In this document: positions 31,711-44,699 of the stretch, in pieces
How the letters are laid out: every line of letters begins with the position of its first letter
Position numbering within the stretch: position 1 is the stretch's first letter
Assembly (NCBI GenBank): GCA_037957365.1
Contig: JARHVA010003259.1
Coordinates: 683,501-747,500, forward strand
Length of the DNA: 64,000 bases
Reading direction: 5' to 3'
Source: Torreya grandis
Taxonomy: Eukaryota; Streptophyta; Pinopsida; Cupressales; Taxaceae
Translations under genes and position numbers: made by a program
The notes under the pieces: generated by a model
The model's input: only the letters and a program-made list of their open reading frames with translations
Database searches by the model: none
What the model was told of the DNA's origin: nothing

Positions 31711-32989
31711 TCTTATTTGAGTAGATAGGGTTAAGAATATATAAATGACAATGTGTAAAGGTGAAAATTATATTTACAATGGGTTAATTAAATATTAAAT
31801 TCAAATATAATATTTGGTGAATTTATTAAACTGAGATAGGCTAAAAATAGTAAGTGTAACTATGTTAGATATGAAAATGACAAATAAATAATATACTTAG
31901 TTGGTTCTGATGCCAACATAGTTTTGGATCTGTAATGGTAGGAAGCAAAATGGAAGAGGACTCAAAAATAGTCACCAAAATTTTGATTGAGTGCCTTTGG
32001 AGCCATAAATACTAGATTCAGCCTTGGACATTAGCATTGACACTATTTGCTAAACCAAAAACATGTGTCATGTATGAAATATCTACTGAAAAAGGATTTT
32101 GACCACCTGGATGCTTCTAGTTTTGTCTTTGCCTTCACTCTGGGACATTCAAATCTAGGCCATGGAATGTTGCTCCTTATAAAATTATAAAAACCCTAGT
32201 TCTTCATCTTCATAATGACCCTGGTAAAAATGGATTAGTGGGCTCACAGTGTCAATCTAACCCCAAAGACCTCTCTGTCAATGGGTGTTGCGTACATATC
32301 CACTCTTCCAAAGAGGGCTTCAAATGAATGTAGTTATTCCTTAATGTGTTGGCTTGTGTGTAAATCATGCAATAGGTTGAAATCAAGTACAATAGTCACC
32401 TAGATTGTAACTGAATAAATCAAACTTTTAGGCTACTCCTTTGGTACTTTATACATTAGATGTGTAGTCTCTATGATTGATATGGAAATATGAATAAATA
32501 TGGAAACTTTTCTTAATTGAATGCTCTTTGGTATGAATGTTAGGTGATGAAAGAATGAGGAGTGATTGTGAATATATACCACTCTTATCAAGAAATGTCT
32601 CATATTAAATGATTTAAGCCAACCATTAAGATACATTTCATTTATAAATTAGATGATTTTAGGGTACTAGACATGTTTTAGGTTAAGACACTAGCACCAA
32701 CAGAAAGGTCTATAACTGATGCTTATGTCTTGGCAGTTAGAAAACATATGCAAGTTTAGAACTTGAAAGTGCATAAGATTAACATATTTAATTAGTATGG
32801 ACTAGATAGAAGATCTGGGTCATCAACATAAGACTAGTGGAACCAAGAGATAGGCCAAATGTCATAAGATATAGTAGATACGATACTTCCAAAAGTGGGA
32901 AGGGCTTAGAACTAAGAGTAACAAACAAGATCTAAGTTTTCCAAGTGTATAAGATTAAGGTGATATATAATCCATAAATATCATCTACA
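31711..32989 (-). repeat. LTR 1 of Ty3/gypsy array
   Basis: Similar along its length to the two LTRs at 37046 and 40894. Its terminal part next to the LINE tail (about 20 bp, including the TGTTT end) is missing. On the minus strand it begins TGTAGATGATATTTATGG. Confidence 0.75.
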
Positions 32990-33003
32990 CTCCCCCCCTT
33001 TAT
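32990..33003 (-). other. Polypurine tract of left internal region
   Basis: The minus strand reads AATAAAGGGGGGGAG-like sequence immediately before the LTR start TGTAGATG. It is a strong plus-strand primer candidate and sets the orientation. Confidence 0.7.
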
Positions 33004-33295
33004 TTTAATAATGGAATTACTAGTTTAAAGAAGAATAAATATGTACCTGGGTGTATATAACACATCGTGCTTTTTCATGAACTCAACTTGAGTGCTTTGC
33101 TAGTGACAGACCTACAATCAAGAGCATGCTATAATATATAATCAATGCATATAATTTTAAATTGAACTCATTTGAAATGATTTAAATTAAAAGAGAAAGG
33201 TTTAAGAGTACACTTGTGTATAGATGCAACTACTTTACCTATTAACAAGTTGATTTGAAAAGATGAATCATTGTAAAGCTCTAAAATTGAGATTA

Positions 33296-33297
<2 letters not shown>

Positions 33298-33332
<35 letters not shown>
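33298..33332. repeat. (TA)n microsatellite
   Basis: About 35 bp of TA repeat within the non-coding part of the left internal region. Confidence 0.95.
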
Positions 33333-33335
<3 letters not shown>

Positions 33336-33844
33336 CATATATCTAAGGATATAGAGAGAGACTGGAAGGCACATGCCCCCAACCTTGAAGAAAAGGTGAG
33401 TTATCACCCATTAGTTGAGATTATCTCAATTTTACAACCAATTATATTTATAACCTATTGCGCATGAGTGAACAAAGTCAATTTTCACTATCAAACTAGT
33501 AAGGTTGGATGATACAATCAAGTCCAACCTAAAAATTTGAAAAAATTAATTGATTTAATTACCTCAATCATACCAAAAATGAACCACCTACTATAGTATA
33601 TTATCTCAATATAGTCCATAACAGTTTGACCTAATGAATGATGATAGTCCATACAAGAGTTTTGAAATATGAAAATAATTTAGATTTTACAATATAGGTG
33701 CACATTGCACAACATATGCACCTTAAATATGTCTCATGTTAAAATTGTGTATAAAAATGGTACCAATGTAAAAAATTCTACCAAAATGATGAATCTGAAT
33801 CATACGACTATGTGCTTTGGTCAATTTGGAATTTTTTGCAAGTG

Positions 33845-34260
33845 TGGGTAACATGTTACCATAAAATGCCCCCACTATATATGGAGAAATTTGAAAAATA
33901 AAATAAGTTTCAATGTGGAGGACATGTTTCCAAAATATGCCCCCACTGAATCTGGGTGTGTCAATACTAAATAAATGTGGATAATATGCTTCTAAAGCAT
34001 GCCCCCATTAAATGTGAAAATTGTGTGAAATACTTAATAAATTTGAATAACATGCTTCCAAAGTATGCCTACACTAAATCTGAAATATGTGTCAAATACT
34101 AAATAAATGTGGAGAACATACTTCCAAAACATGCCCCCATTGAATCTGGGTGTGTCAAATACTGATCAAGTGTGGAGAACATGTTTTCAAAGCATGCCTT
34201 TACTAAAACTAAAAACTAGACCAATTGTGTAGAACATGGCTCTATAACATTCTCCCACAG
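33845..34260 (-). repeat. Tandem repeat of about 62-70 bp, seven units, with dyad core
   Basis: Seven units share a core like ACATGCTTCCAAAGCATGCC followed by CCCACT and a variable AT-rich part. ATGCTT and AAGCAT (or diverged forms) make a small hairpin in many units. The right internal region has four units at 39180-39410 with the same first and last unit types, so copy number has changed between the two elements. Confidence 0.75.
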
Positions 34261-35199
34261 ATATTCCCCCTTTTGAGGTGAGGGAAGAATAGAGATTGGT
34301 AATTACCTCACTTCAAAATAATAAGACAACTGTATAATCTGTGAATGAAACCATGTATCATATAGAATAACATGTCTAGGTAAATATATCATTGAAGTGC
34401 CTAGAATAATGTGATCATATGAAGGCCTAAGATGCATGATAAATATCATGGAAATGTCTAGCTAGTAATAGGATAAATATCCACAATCAAACAAGCACTC
34501 ATATAAGAGCACTTAAAATCAAGTCAACATACAATGGTCTTAGGAGACCACAAACAAGGGGCATGTTCAAATGCCACATAATCAAAGGGACATGACTTAT
34601 TCAAATATCTACAAAAGCAAGAATTCCATATTCAAATGTTCATAAAAAAAAATAATGACATATTCAAATGTCAAATAAGTCACGCATAGGCACAGGTGCC
34701 AAAAAAGGAACATATTTAAATTATTAAAGAAGCAAGATAATAGCAAGGTAAGACAATCAATGAAGTGGATAAAGGAAATCATAAACAACCAACATAAACA
34801 TGTCATAGTAGCCCCTAGATCAAATGTGTTAGTAAAAAATATCAAGTTTGTAGCATATCAAGTACCCTGTATAATATATGGTCATGGATAAAGGCATGAG
34901 TAAGTATATAAGAGATCAAACATGATAATGAATAGACCATAGAATGATATAACTTATGCATATCAAGATCAAAGAAATAGATGCCTCCAATGTCCACATG
35001 ACATGAGTAGAGGGAAAGCCCAACATCTGAAATAATAATAGTTCATGCATCTATGTATGCCTATATCACACTCAAATAGAATCATGACACACATGTGTAT
35101 GTAAATGTAATTGATATGTCATCCATTAACATGGAACTAACACATAGATGCCAAGAAGCCAATAAAATATGTAGGTGCCAAAAATATTTTTGGAGTTTT

Positions 35200-36918
35200 G
35201 AAGGTTTTAGGTTTTTTTTGGCATTTTTGGAGTATCTGAAAGGAAAAGAAAATCATATGGTTATATCCAAAAGATAAAAATAGTAATAGAGTGGTAAATG
35301 TATAACCTATCCTGAATGATATGTGCCATATGTGTTCATACTAGAATCAAAATTTGTATCATGCTCTTTTAGTAAGTTTGTAATTGGTATATATGGTTTA
35401 CACTTATCCACATTTGGTTTCTCATTTTTAAGTGACGGATTCAATAGATAGGTACTATGTCACATATATATGAATTTAGATATGCGGTAAGTTATCAAAT
35501 AGATCTGAACATAGTTTGTTGCATTTTTCATCTAAGGATTATTTATCATCTATATGAGTAATGAATTTGACCTTATTTAAAGAAAGGCATGTAGTTTTAT
35601 CCTTTGTAACCACATTTAGAACCTTAAAATTTTCAATTAGTTCTCGACTTTTGAATTTGTTTGTTAGAAATCTTGGTTTAAATATTTGATGTGCTTATTT
35701 ATTTTTTTGTGATGGTATCTTTTCTATCTGTGCTTTATTCTTTGACTTGTTCTCATTTTTAGGTTCTTATTCTTGTGTATTGACTAAATGTATATTTGAA
35801 TGATTTGCATTAGTGTTACCAATATAACCTATGACTTAATGGTCATTTTGATCATATGCGGAAATAAGATAAGTGATTCCTTGGGAATGTTTTCCCAATC
35901 CTTGACCATTATAACCAACTTTTTGTAAATATTTCATTCCAAAACCATATTATTTGGAAAACTATGTATCATTAGTAAGAGGTAAACTTTTATCCTTTTC
36001 TTGATTTGATTTTTATTTTTGAACCTTTTCTTGCTCTATCTTTGATATTGGTAGCTATTTTTTCTTTGAATTTTTCTTTGGTACCCACATTTGTTGTTTT
36101 GGTACATGTGTTTTAGGATAATTACTCATAATGTGAGTGATTTTATTAGTTGATATATCAATGATATGATCACCACTAAATTTGAGACATTGTATTTTGT
36201 TTTATAATACCAAACCACAATTTTTATGATGCCCATGCATTTTATGATATACATAGTAGTATTTAGATCTCCTTGTAGGATGTGGATGAGGTAATTTGAT
36301 CACTTTGTCTCAAATAATTTCCCTTAGGATTTCATGTGGTCTCTTAATAACCATTGGTATAATATTTTTATCACCTATTTTATATGTTTTTTGTTATATA
36401 TTTGAATTTGGATAAGAAATATTGTGTTGCACAACATTGGTAGATGAGGATGCAAACATATGATTAACACTACCATGTGGTTAATTTGATAGGTATGTAA
36501 TTTGATTTTCTAATAATGTGATATTTGAACTGAAATTATTTTTCCACTCTTCTATTAACTTTTTCATAAGGATAAATTGATGTTTTAAGGCATGACAATC
36601 ATAAACTCTAGGTACCTTAAATTAAACATACATAGATACCCCATCTACCTTTCCCCTTGAAGAAGTGATAACATGGATCTTGTTAAAGGGATAATAACTA
36701 TCACACTCCTTAGGGTTAGGAGAAAGAAGCTCAATACTATTTCCATGATATTTTCATAGAGAGATTAAATTTTTATTTTGTTTTGAAATCCTCTCATTAT
36801 ATTTTTCAAGTTGGTTACTCCTTTTAATTGATTTCATCAGACATGAAACATTACAAGTAACAACTATTATGATGTATTACAACATGAAGTAACTAAGAGA
36901 TATATCCATATTAAACAT
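35200..36918 (-). pseudogene. gag relic with zinc knuckle and G-patch-like domain
   Basis: Read on the minus strand from an ATG at 36918, the frame (with stops) gives a lysine-rich helical part (KRSNQLEKYNERISKQNK), then CHALKHQFILMKKLIEEWK. A knuckle follows at 36264-36206, YYYVYHKMHGHHKNC, matching the YCxYH-x3-GH-x4-C gag motif of plant gypsy elements with the first cysteine lost. At about 35950-35860 comes YGFGMKYLQKVGYNGQGLGK with HSQGITYLI, which fits the G-patch consensus (GF-x2-hhhKMGy-x-GGLGK-x2-QG). A basic tail follows. G-patch domains bind RNA or RNA helicases and occur after protease in betaretroviruses. No protease or RT is visible here. Confidence 0.68.
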
Positions 36919-37033
36919 GCTTGTAGAAAAGCAAAATTTATTATTTTTAATATTTTGAACACTTTGCAATCAAGATTCATAAAATAGTAAATCTAGAAAA
37001 CCTAATTGATCTAGGGTTTAGAGTTTAAATATT

Positions 37034-37045
37034 TGGTTCACCAAA
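37034..37045 (-). other. Primer-binding site of left internal region
   Basis: The minus strand reads TTTGGTGAACCA directly after an LTR end ...TTAAACA. The same arrangement occurs at 40882-40893 and, on the plus strand, at 50038 in another element. Confidence 0.6.
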
Positions 37046-38362
37046 TGTTTAACCCTAAAATTGCATGTGGATCCTACTTGGCTAGATAGGGTTAATAATA
37101 TAGAAAGTATAATGCATAAGGGTGATAATAATATCTACATCATGCTAGTTAAATTTTAAATTTAGGTACAACATATGTTGAATTTATTAAAATATGATAG
37201 GCTAAAAATAGTAAGTACAACTATGACATATATAGAATTAACAAAGAAATAATGTACTTAGTTGGTTTTGATCCTAACATAGTTTTGTATCTAGAATAAG
37301 AAAGAAGTATCCTGGAAGAGGTTTCTAGAATAATTACCAAATTATGGATTGAGTGCCTTTGGAGTCATGGACACTAGCGTCAACCTTAGACATTAGCGTC
37401 AACACTACTGTCTACACCTGACGTAGGTGTCATGTACAAAATACCTACTAGAAAATGATGAAACCACATGGATGCTTATGGGTTTGTATTTATCTTCACT
37501 GTGATACATTTAGATATGGATCATATACTATTGATACTTATGAAATTAAAAAAACTCTAGTTCATATTCATAGTGACCTTGGAAAAAATGGGTTAGTGGG
37601 CTCACTATCTTGATCTAACCCCAAAGACCCCTCTATTAATGGGTGATACCTACATAGACACTACCATGAAAAGGGCCTCAAACTGATGTAGTTTTCCTCT
37701 ATGTATTTGATTGTGTGTGAATCATGTATTATGTGTAAAATAATTACAATAATGACCTAGCTTGTAACATGAAAAATTGATCTCTTGGGTTATTCCTTTA
37801 GTACTTCATACATGTATATGTATAGTCCATATGGCTGATATGAAAATAGGAATAAATAGGGAAGCTTTGCTTAATTAAATTCTCTTTGAATGCTCTTTGG
37901 TATGAATGCTAGGTGAGGAATGAATGAAGAGTTATTATTAATATATACCACTCCTATCAGGAAATATCTCATATTAAATAACTTAGGTTGACCATTAGGA
38001 TACATTTTATTTATAAATTAGATGACTTCAGGGCATTGCACACCTACATCAAGGTATGATGCTAGAATCAACACAAGGCCCTGAAATTGACACTTATTGT
38101 CTTGGTAGTTAAAAAATTCGTATAGGCTCAAAACTTGTAGGGGCATAAGAAAAGCATATTTTAAGAATTCTAAGCAAGATATAAGGTCTATGTAATCAAA
38201 ATAAGGCTAGTCAAACCAAGAGATAGGACAAGGGGCACAGGATAGAGCAAGTGTGAGACTTTCAAAAGTGGGAAAGGTCCAAAATTAAGAGGAATAACCT
38301 AGGTTTTATTTTCCCAAATATACAAGAATTAAGTGCTATATAATTCATAAATATCATATGCA
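37046..38362 (-). repeat. LTR 2 of Ty3/gypsy array (shared middle LTR)
   Basis: 1317 bp, the same length as LTR 3. On the minus strand it starts TGCATATGATATTTATG and ends AGGGTTAAACA. It serves as 5' LTR for the left internal region and 3' LTR for the right one. Confidence 0.78.
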
Positions 38363-40893
38363 TTCCTCCCATTTAATATAGTAATAAACTAATTAATTTA
38401 AAGGAGACTAAATGCATACTTAGGTGTGTAAAACACACCTTGATTTTATGCAAGCCCAACTTGAGTGTTTTGATGGTGACTAACTTGTAACCAAGATCAT
38501 GTTACAATACATAATTAGTGCACATAATCTGAAATTGAAAGAGCAAGGTTTGGGAGTACACTTGTGTATTGATGCAACTACTTTGCCTATTGGTAAGTTA
38601 ATTTGAAAGATGTATCATTATGAATCAATGAAACTAAGATTAATAAAAATATATAAATATGGAAATTGCATATATCTAAGGATATAGAGAGATATTATAA
38701 GGCACATACCCCAACCTTAGAGATAAATGTGAATTTCTACTTGACATTTGAGATTAGCTCAACTGTATAACCCAATCATACTTATAGCATGGTAAGCATG
38801 AGTGAACAAAGTCAACACACACTATAAAAATGGTGAGGTTGGATGATAAAATCAAGTCCAACCTAAAAACTTGGAAAGATTGAGTGATTTAATCACCTCA
38901 ACCATACCAAAAGTAAACCAACTACTATAGTTTATTGGCTTAATACAATTCATGACAGTCTAACTTGGTGGGTGATGATAGTCTATAGAAGAGTTTTGAA
39001 AATTGAAACTAATTTAGATTTTTTAATATTAGGTGAACATTTCATAGCATATGCACCTTAGATATGTCTCATGTTGAAACCATGTATAAAAATGGTATCA
39101 ATATTTTATAATTATGCCACAACTGTGAATCTAAATCATATGACCATGTGCTTTGGCCAATTTATAAATTTAGACAAGTTTGTGTAGCATGTTACCATAA
39201 CATGCCCCCACTATATAAGGATAAATCTAAAAAATGAAATAAGTTCTAGTGTAGAGGACATGTTTCTAAAACATGCCCTTATTGAATCTGGTTGTGTTGA
39301 ATACTGAATAAGTGTGAATAACATGCTTTCAAATAATTTCCCCACTAAATCTAAAAACTATGACAAATGTGGAGAACATGCCTTTATGACATGCCCCCAC
39401 TGATATTCCCCCCTTTGAGGTGAGAGAAGGATACAAAATGGTAGTTACCTTAGTTCAAAAGGATAATGCAACTGCATAATTTGTGAATGGAACCATGTAG
39501 TATGTAGAATAACATGTCTAGGTAAATGTATCATTGAATTGCATAGGGCAATGTGATCGCATAAAGGATGAATATTCATGATAAATATCATGAAAAAATA
39601 TAGATAGAAATAGAAAAAGATTAACAAACAATCACATATAAAAGAGCACTCAAAATCAAGCCAACATATAATGGTCATAGGAGATCATAAACAAGTGGTA
39701 TGTTCAAATTTTAAACAATCAAAGGGACATGACTTAGTCAAATGTCCAAAAAATCAAGAATGACATGTTCAAATGTTTATACAACAAGTAATTACATATG
39801 AAAATTTCAAATAAATCAAGCAAAGGCATGGGGGATGTAAACAAAGGAGAATATTCAAATTTTTGAACAAGCAAGACAATATCACAACAAGACACTCAAG
39901 TAAGTGCATATAGGAAAACATAATCAACCAACATAAACATATCATAGTAGCCCATGGATCAAATGTTCTAGAAAAAATCATAAAGTGCATAGCATATGAA
40001 GTAACTTGTGAAATATATAACCATGGATAAAATGCATGTGTAAGTACATATAAGCTCAAAGATGATAACGAAAAGTGATCATCAAACCATATAACTTTTT
40101 TATATCAAGATCAAAAAAGCAAATGCCCCTAATGTCCACATGACATGAGTATAGGGAATGCCCAAAATCTGAAGTAATAATAGATTATGTATATGTGTAT
40201 GCATGTATCACACTCAAATATAAGTGTGACATACGTGTATGTAGAAGTAACTGGTATGTTATCCATAAACATGAAACTAACACAAATATGCCAAAGATCC
40301 AATATAATATGTATGTCTCAAAAATATTTTTGTATTTTTGAATATTTTTTGATTTTTTTAGTATTTTAGCATATTATGAAGAGTAAAGATCATATGATCT
40401 CATCCAAAGGATGGTTATAGGTATCTCCCCACTCAAAGCCTAGTGAAAGGAATTGGTAGTACTACCAAGGAGAATGAATTGGTATAATATCTATCAATGT
40501 AGTTTCTATGATGCTTTGTTTATGTATAATAGGACTTTAATTTCATGAAATAGAAATAAAGGGAATAGGGATTCTTGAAATCCATATATATGTGCTTTGT
40601 GGTTTCTTTGGAATAACAATAGTAAAAACATGTTTTGGTGACCTAGATGTCTAAAAATGAATCATAATAGAAGATGAGGATTTTGTGGAATCCACTATTT
40701 GTATTTGATGTAATGGTATCTCAAATACTATCCACCTAGTAAAGGGGATTAATTTTTGCTTACCCTTTGTTAGTGGATTAAGTTAGTGGATTTTATAATA
40801 GTTTCCTAGGTATAATTGTCTTATTCAAAAGGATGATCATATAGAAACCCTAATTGAATTAGGGTTTGGAGTTCAAATATCAGGTTCACCAAA
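38363..40893 (-). other. Right internal region, non-coding
   Basis: 2531 bp. It starts (at its left end) with a purine-rich AAATGGGAGGAA on the minus strand and ends at the primer site 40882-40893. Much of it aligns by eye with 32990-35300, including the tandem repeat (four units at 39180-39410), but the gag and G-patch part is absent. Short frames here look accidental. Confidence 0.65.
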
Positions 40894-42210
40894 TGTTTAA
40901 CCCTAAATTTGGGTGTGGATCCTACATGGGTAGATGGGGTTAAAAATATAGAAATGATAATGCATAATGGTGATAATTAGATCTATAAAAAGCCAATTAA
41001 ATTCTAAACTCAAATATAACATATGCCTAATTTATTGAACTTAGATATTATAAAAATAGTAAGTACAACTATGATAGATATGTAAATGAAAAATAAATAA
41101 TGTACTTAGTTGGTTTTGAAGCTAACATAGTTCTAGATCAGGTAAAATCAAGAAGTAAACTGGAAGAGGATTCTAGAATAGTCTCCAAATTCTAGATTGA
41201 GTGCCTCTAGAGCTTTAGCCACTAACGTAAGCCTTAGAAATTAACATTGAATTTACTGTCATAACTAGACACACATGTCTTATATGGAATATATACTAAA
41301 AAATGATGTGACCACCTGTATGTTTTTGGGTTTGTATTCACCTTTGTTCTGGTGCATTCAAATATGGGCTATGGACTATCACTCCTTATGAAATTATAAA
41401 AACCCTAGTTCTTCATCTTCATAGTGACCCTAGGAAAAATAGATTAGTGGTAAAAAAGTTTTGAGCTATCCTAAAAGACACATTTGTTAATGGTTATTGC
41501 CTACATATCCACTACTCTAAAGAGGGCCTCAAACTGATGTAGTTCTCCCCTAATGTGTTGTTTTGTGTGTGAATCATGAAATATGTGGAAAGCATTGATA
41601 ATAGTGACCTAGCTTGTAAATTGGAAAATTAGGTTCTTTGGCTACTCTTTCAGTACTTTATACATGTAGATGTACAATCCCTATGACTAATATGGAAATA
41701 GGAATAAATAGGGAAGATTTACTGAATTGAATGCTCTTTGAATGTTCTTTGGTATGAATTTTGGGTGAGGAATAAATGTAGAGTGACTATGAATATATCC
41801 ACTCTTATCAAAAAATATGTCACATTAAATTTCATAGGTCAACCATTAAGATATGTTTCATTTAAAATGGATCTCTTTAGGGAACTAAACACCTACATCA
41901 GGGTAGGGCACTAGCATCAATGCAGGGGTATGGAACTGATGCTTGTGTTCTAGCAATTAAAAAATAGGTATAGGCTCAAAACTTACAAGGGCATAAGATA
42001 AACATATTTTAATAATTTAACACAAGATATAAGGTATGGGTCATCAACACAAGATTGGTCAGACCGAGATATAGGCCAAGGGGTAAAAGATAAAGTAGAT
42101 GCAAGACTTATAAAAGTGAGAAAGGTCCAAAATTGAGAGCAATAGATAAGGTCTGAGTTTTTAAAGTATACAAGACTAAGGTTATATGTAATCCATAAAT
42201 ATCATTTACA
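40894..42210 (-). repeat. LTR 3 of Ty3/gypsy array
   Basis: 1317 bp. On the minus strand it begins TGTAAATGATATTTATGG and ends GGGTTAAACA, followed by the primer site. It is the 5' LTR of the right-hand element. No target duplication can be checked because the other end is truncated. Confidence 0.78.
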
Positions 42211-42711
42211 CCATAAAGAATTATAAATTATTATTCAATGTTCTCAAGTCATACATATTTATTATGAACATAAAATGGATTTTACAAATGAAAGCAATGT
42301 TATTTATTATGATTCAATTTCTAAGTGTACATGGTTTCATTTTTTGTAATGTTTGGTTGAATAAACATTTCATTATTGATGTTTTAAAGGGATATAAAGG
42401 GTTTTCTTGCATGAAATATTCTCTAGTCGATGAAAGAGTTCCATTGCCATGTTATATTTGTAGTCCATTCCTTAGATACAACACTTTCAATAATAGTATA
42501 AATTTGGAAGAACTAATTTGAATTGGATCATGAAGTGTTATTAAAATAACCTAAGAGACTATTCTCATGAAGACTATAAATATAACTTAAAACACCTTTG
42601 CCCATTTTTTATATCATATTTAAATCTAAAAAAAATACAAAATTAAATAAGATAATGTTGTTTATTTAAATTAAAATATGTAAAGTGTTATGCAAAGAAA
42701 CATTTTGCATT

Positions 42712-43245
42712 AAGACAAGAAATGAATAAGGTAATGAATGCAAACTATGTTTATTTATCTTTTGGGTTTTTATAGCATCAAATTCAATCTTCTTATGATT
42801 GATGATGTCTACATAGATAATTACAAGGACATTCTGAGAGTTTTTCATGGTAGTTCTTTCTTCTTAGTTGAGTGTTGTTGACATAAATAAATTAATAGGT
42901 ATTGATTTATAGAATAAAAAGACCTTGAGTAGAGCTGGTGCTAAACAAATAAGAGTGAACACATACTCATTTGATCATTTTTCATGAAGATGGAAAATGA
43001 GTAGAGTAACTAATTCAAACTATGTTTATTTATCTTCTGGTATTTATAGCTTCACATTTGAGCTCTTATGATTGATGATGTCTAAATACACCATTACATG
43101 GTTATTGTAAGGAAATGAAAGTTTTTCCTAGTAGTTCCTTCTTCTTAGTTGAGTGTTATTGATATAATATAGGTACTAATTTATAGACTAAAATACCTTT
43201 AGTAAATATGATGTTAAAAAAATAGTAGTAAACACATATACTTAA
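42712..43245 (+). repeat. Two-copy tandem duplication, about 275 bp
   Basis: Both copies contain AACTATGTTTATTTATCTT, CTTATGATTGATGATGTCTA and TTCTTCTTAGTTGAGTGTT in the same order and spacing. Divergence is visible throughout. Confidence 0.7.
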
Positions 43246-43265
43246 TAGATTACTATTTTTTTAAC
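43213..43265. repeat. Small perfect inverted repeat
   Basis: GTTAAAAAAATAGTA at 43213-43227 is the exact reverse complement of 43251-43265, with a 23-base loop. It could be the end of a tiny MITE-like element or chance in AT-rich DNA. Confidence 0.5.
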
Positions 43266-44357
43266 ACTTAAAAATCAAAATAATTAGGTCATATATTCCA
43301 TGTATATATCACACAACATAGGTTTTATTAAACCATGGTCCCTTTATTAATATATAAATATCTATTAAATACTTAAGTACACTTTATATTTATACATCCT
43401 TCACTCATTTATAGTAACATTCTTCACTCTATGTCTCAATCTTTACTTTCTTACATATACAAGCACCAAACACTCTTCTCACATAAGGATGTTTTACATA
43501 TTATATCTATTTGATAAACATATCAACACAATATATCCAAATATTGAATATAAATGTTTGTAGTACATTCCTTGTCTTAATATAACAATTTATGAGGTAT
43601 TTCAAAGTGGTGTATAGCATCACACAGACCATTTGTGAATATACCTAATTTTTCCTAAATATCAAAACTTCTAATGTCGCAAAATGAATGATTCCCTCAT
43701 AAAATGCTCTTATCACTTTGATGAAAAATATTTCCAATATATACCCTAGTTTTGAAACATTTTATCATCCTAAAGACATTTTAATGAATAATCCTAATAG
43801 GAATAATGACAAATTCATAAATCTCTATAATCATCAATTATTTAAAACTTTCCTAAATCTTGGAAACATGATCAACAACTAGAAAATTAGAAATTTGGGA
43901 TGAGATAAAAAGGTAACACCACTAAAATTTGTCGGCTATATTTATAGCATAATGCTACACAATGCCTTAAAAAATGTAATTATTATTCTATAACCCCTCT
44001 CTTCAAGGAAAAGTATTCTTATATTTCTTATCTAAAATATTCTGGAACACGTCCTAATTGGTCAACAAATAGTTTTCCATTTGCAACATGTGAACCATTA
44101 TAATATTCTTAGTGTGAGCTCTAATAATTCCCCAAGGAATTATTTGAGCATGTAAGGAACACAAAGAGGCTTTATACATGGTAAATTTTAGGGGTGAATA
44201 TTTGTTAATTCATGAATATTCCAATTTTTATATTTTGGTTTTGGTAAATTTTTAGGGTTGGAAGATGGGATTGGATCACCAAAATTTTAGGGATATAAAT
44301 TATTTTGGGGGTTGGATTGCCAACCCTTTACATCATTATCTTATAAAATAGTTCAAT

Positions 44358-44363
<6 letters not shown>

Positions 44364-44410
<47 letters not shown>
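44364..44410. repeat. (TA)n microsatellite
   Basis: About 47 bp of TA repeat directly left of the perfect inverted repeat. Confidence 0.95.
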
Positions 44411-44690
<280 letters not shown>

Positions 44691-44699
44691 TAGTGCCAA

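Larger units (their letters stand above)
31711..42210 (-). mobile_element. Ty3/gypsy array LTR-internal-LTR-internal-LTR (minus strand)
   Basis: Three related LTRs (31711-32989, 37046-38362, 40894-42210) flank two internal regions of 4056 bp and 2531 bp. Both internal regions have a TTTGGTGAACC-like primer site next to the right-hand LTR and a purine-rich tract next to the left-hand LTR, so both read on the minus strand. Only the left internal region keeps a gag relic, and neither shows RT or integrase. The two internal regions are related along most of the non-coding part. Size and content fit a large retrotransposon derivative. The shared middle LTR suggests unequal recombination between copies. 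Confidence 0.75.
42211..44360. other. AT-rich DNA with a tandem duplication
   Basis: I see no coding relic that I can name. Two diverged copies of about 275 bp lie in tandem (about 42712-42986 and 42987-43245), sharing phrases such as TTCTTCTTAGTTGAGTGTT. A small stem-loop follows at 43213-43265. The remainder is featureless. Confidence 0.55.

Noticed and set aside
31900..31920. TTGGTTCTGATGCCAACATAG as a primer site on the minus strand
   Set aside because: It lies inside the LTR shared by all three LTR copies. The TTTGGTGAACC site at the true LTR end fits better.
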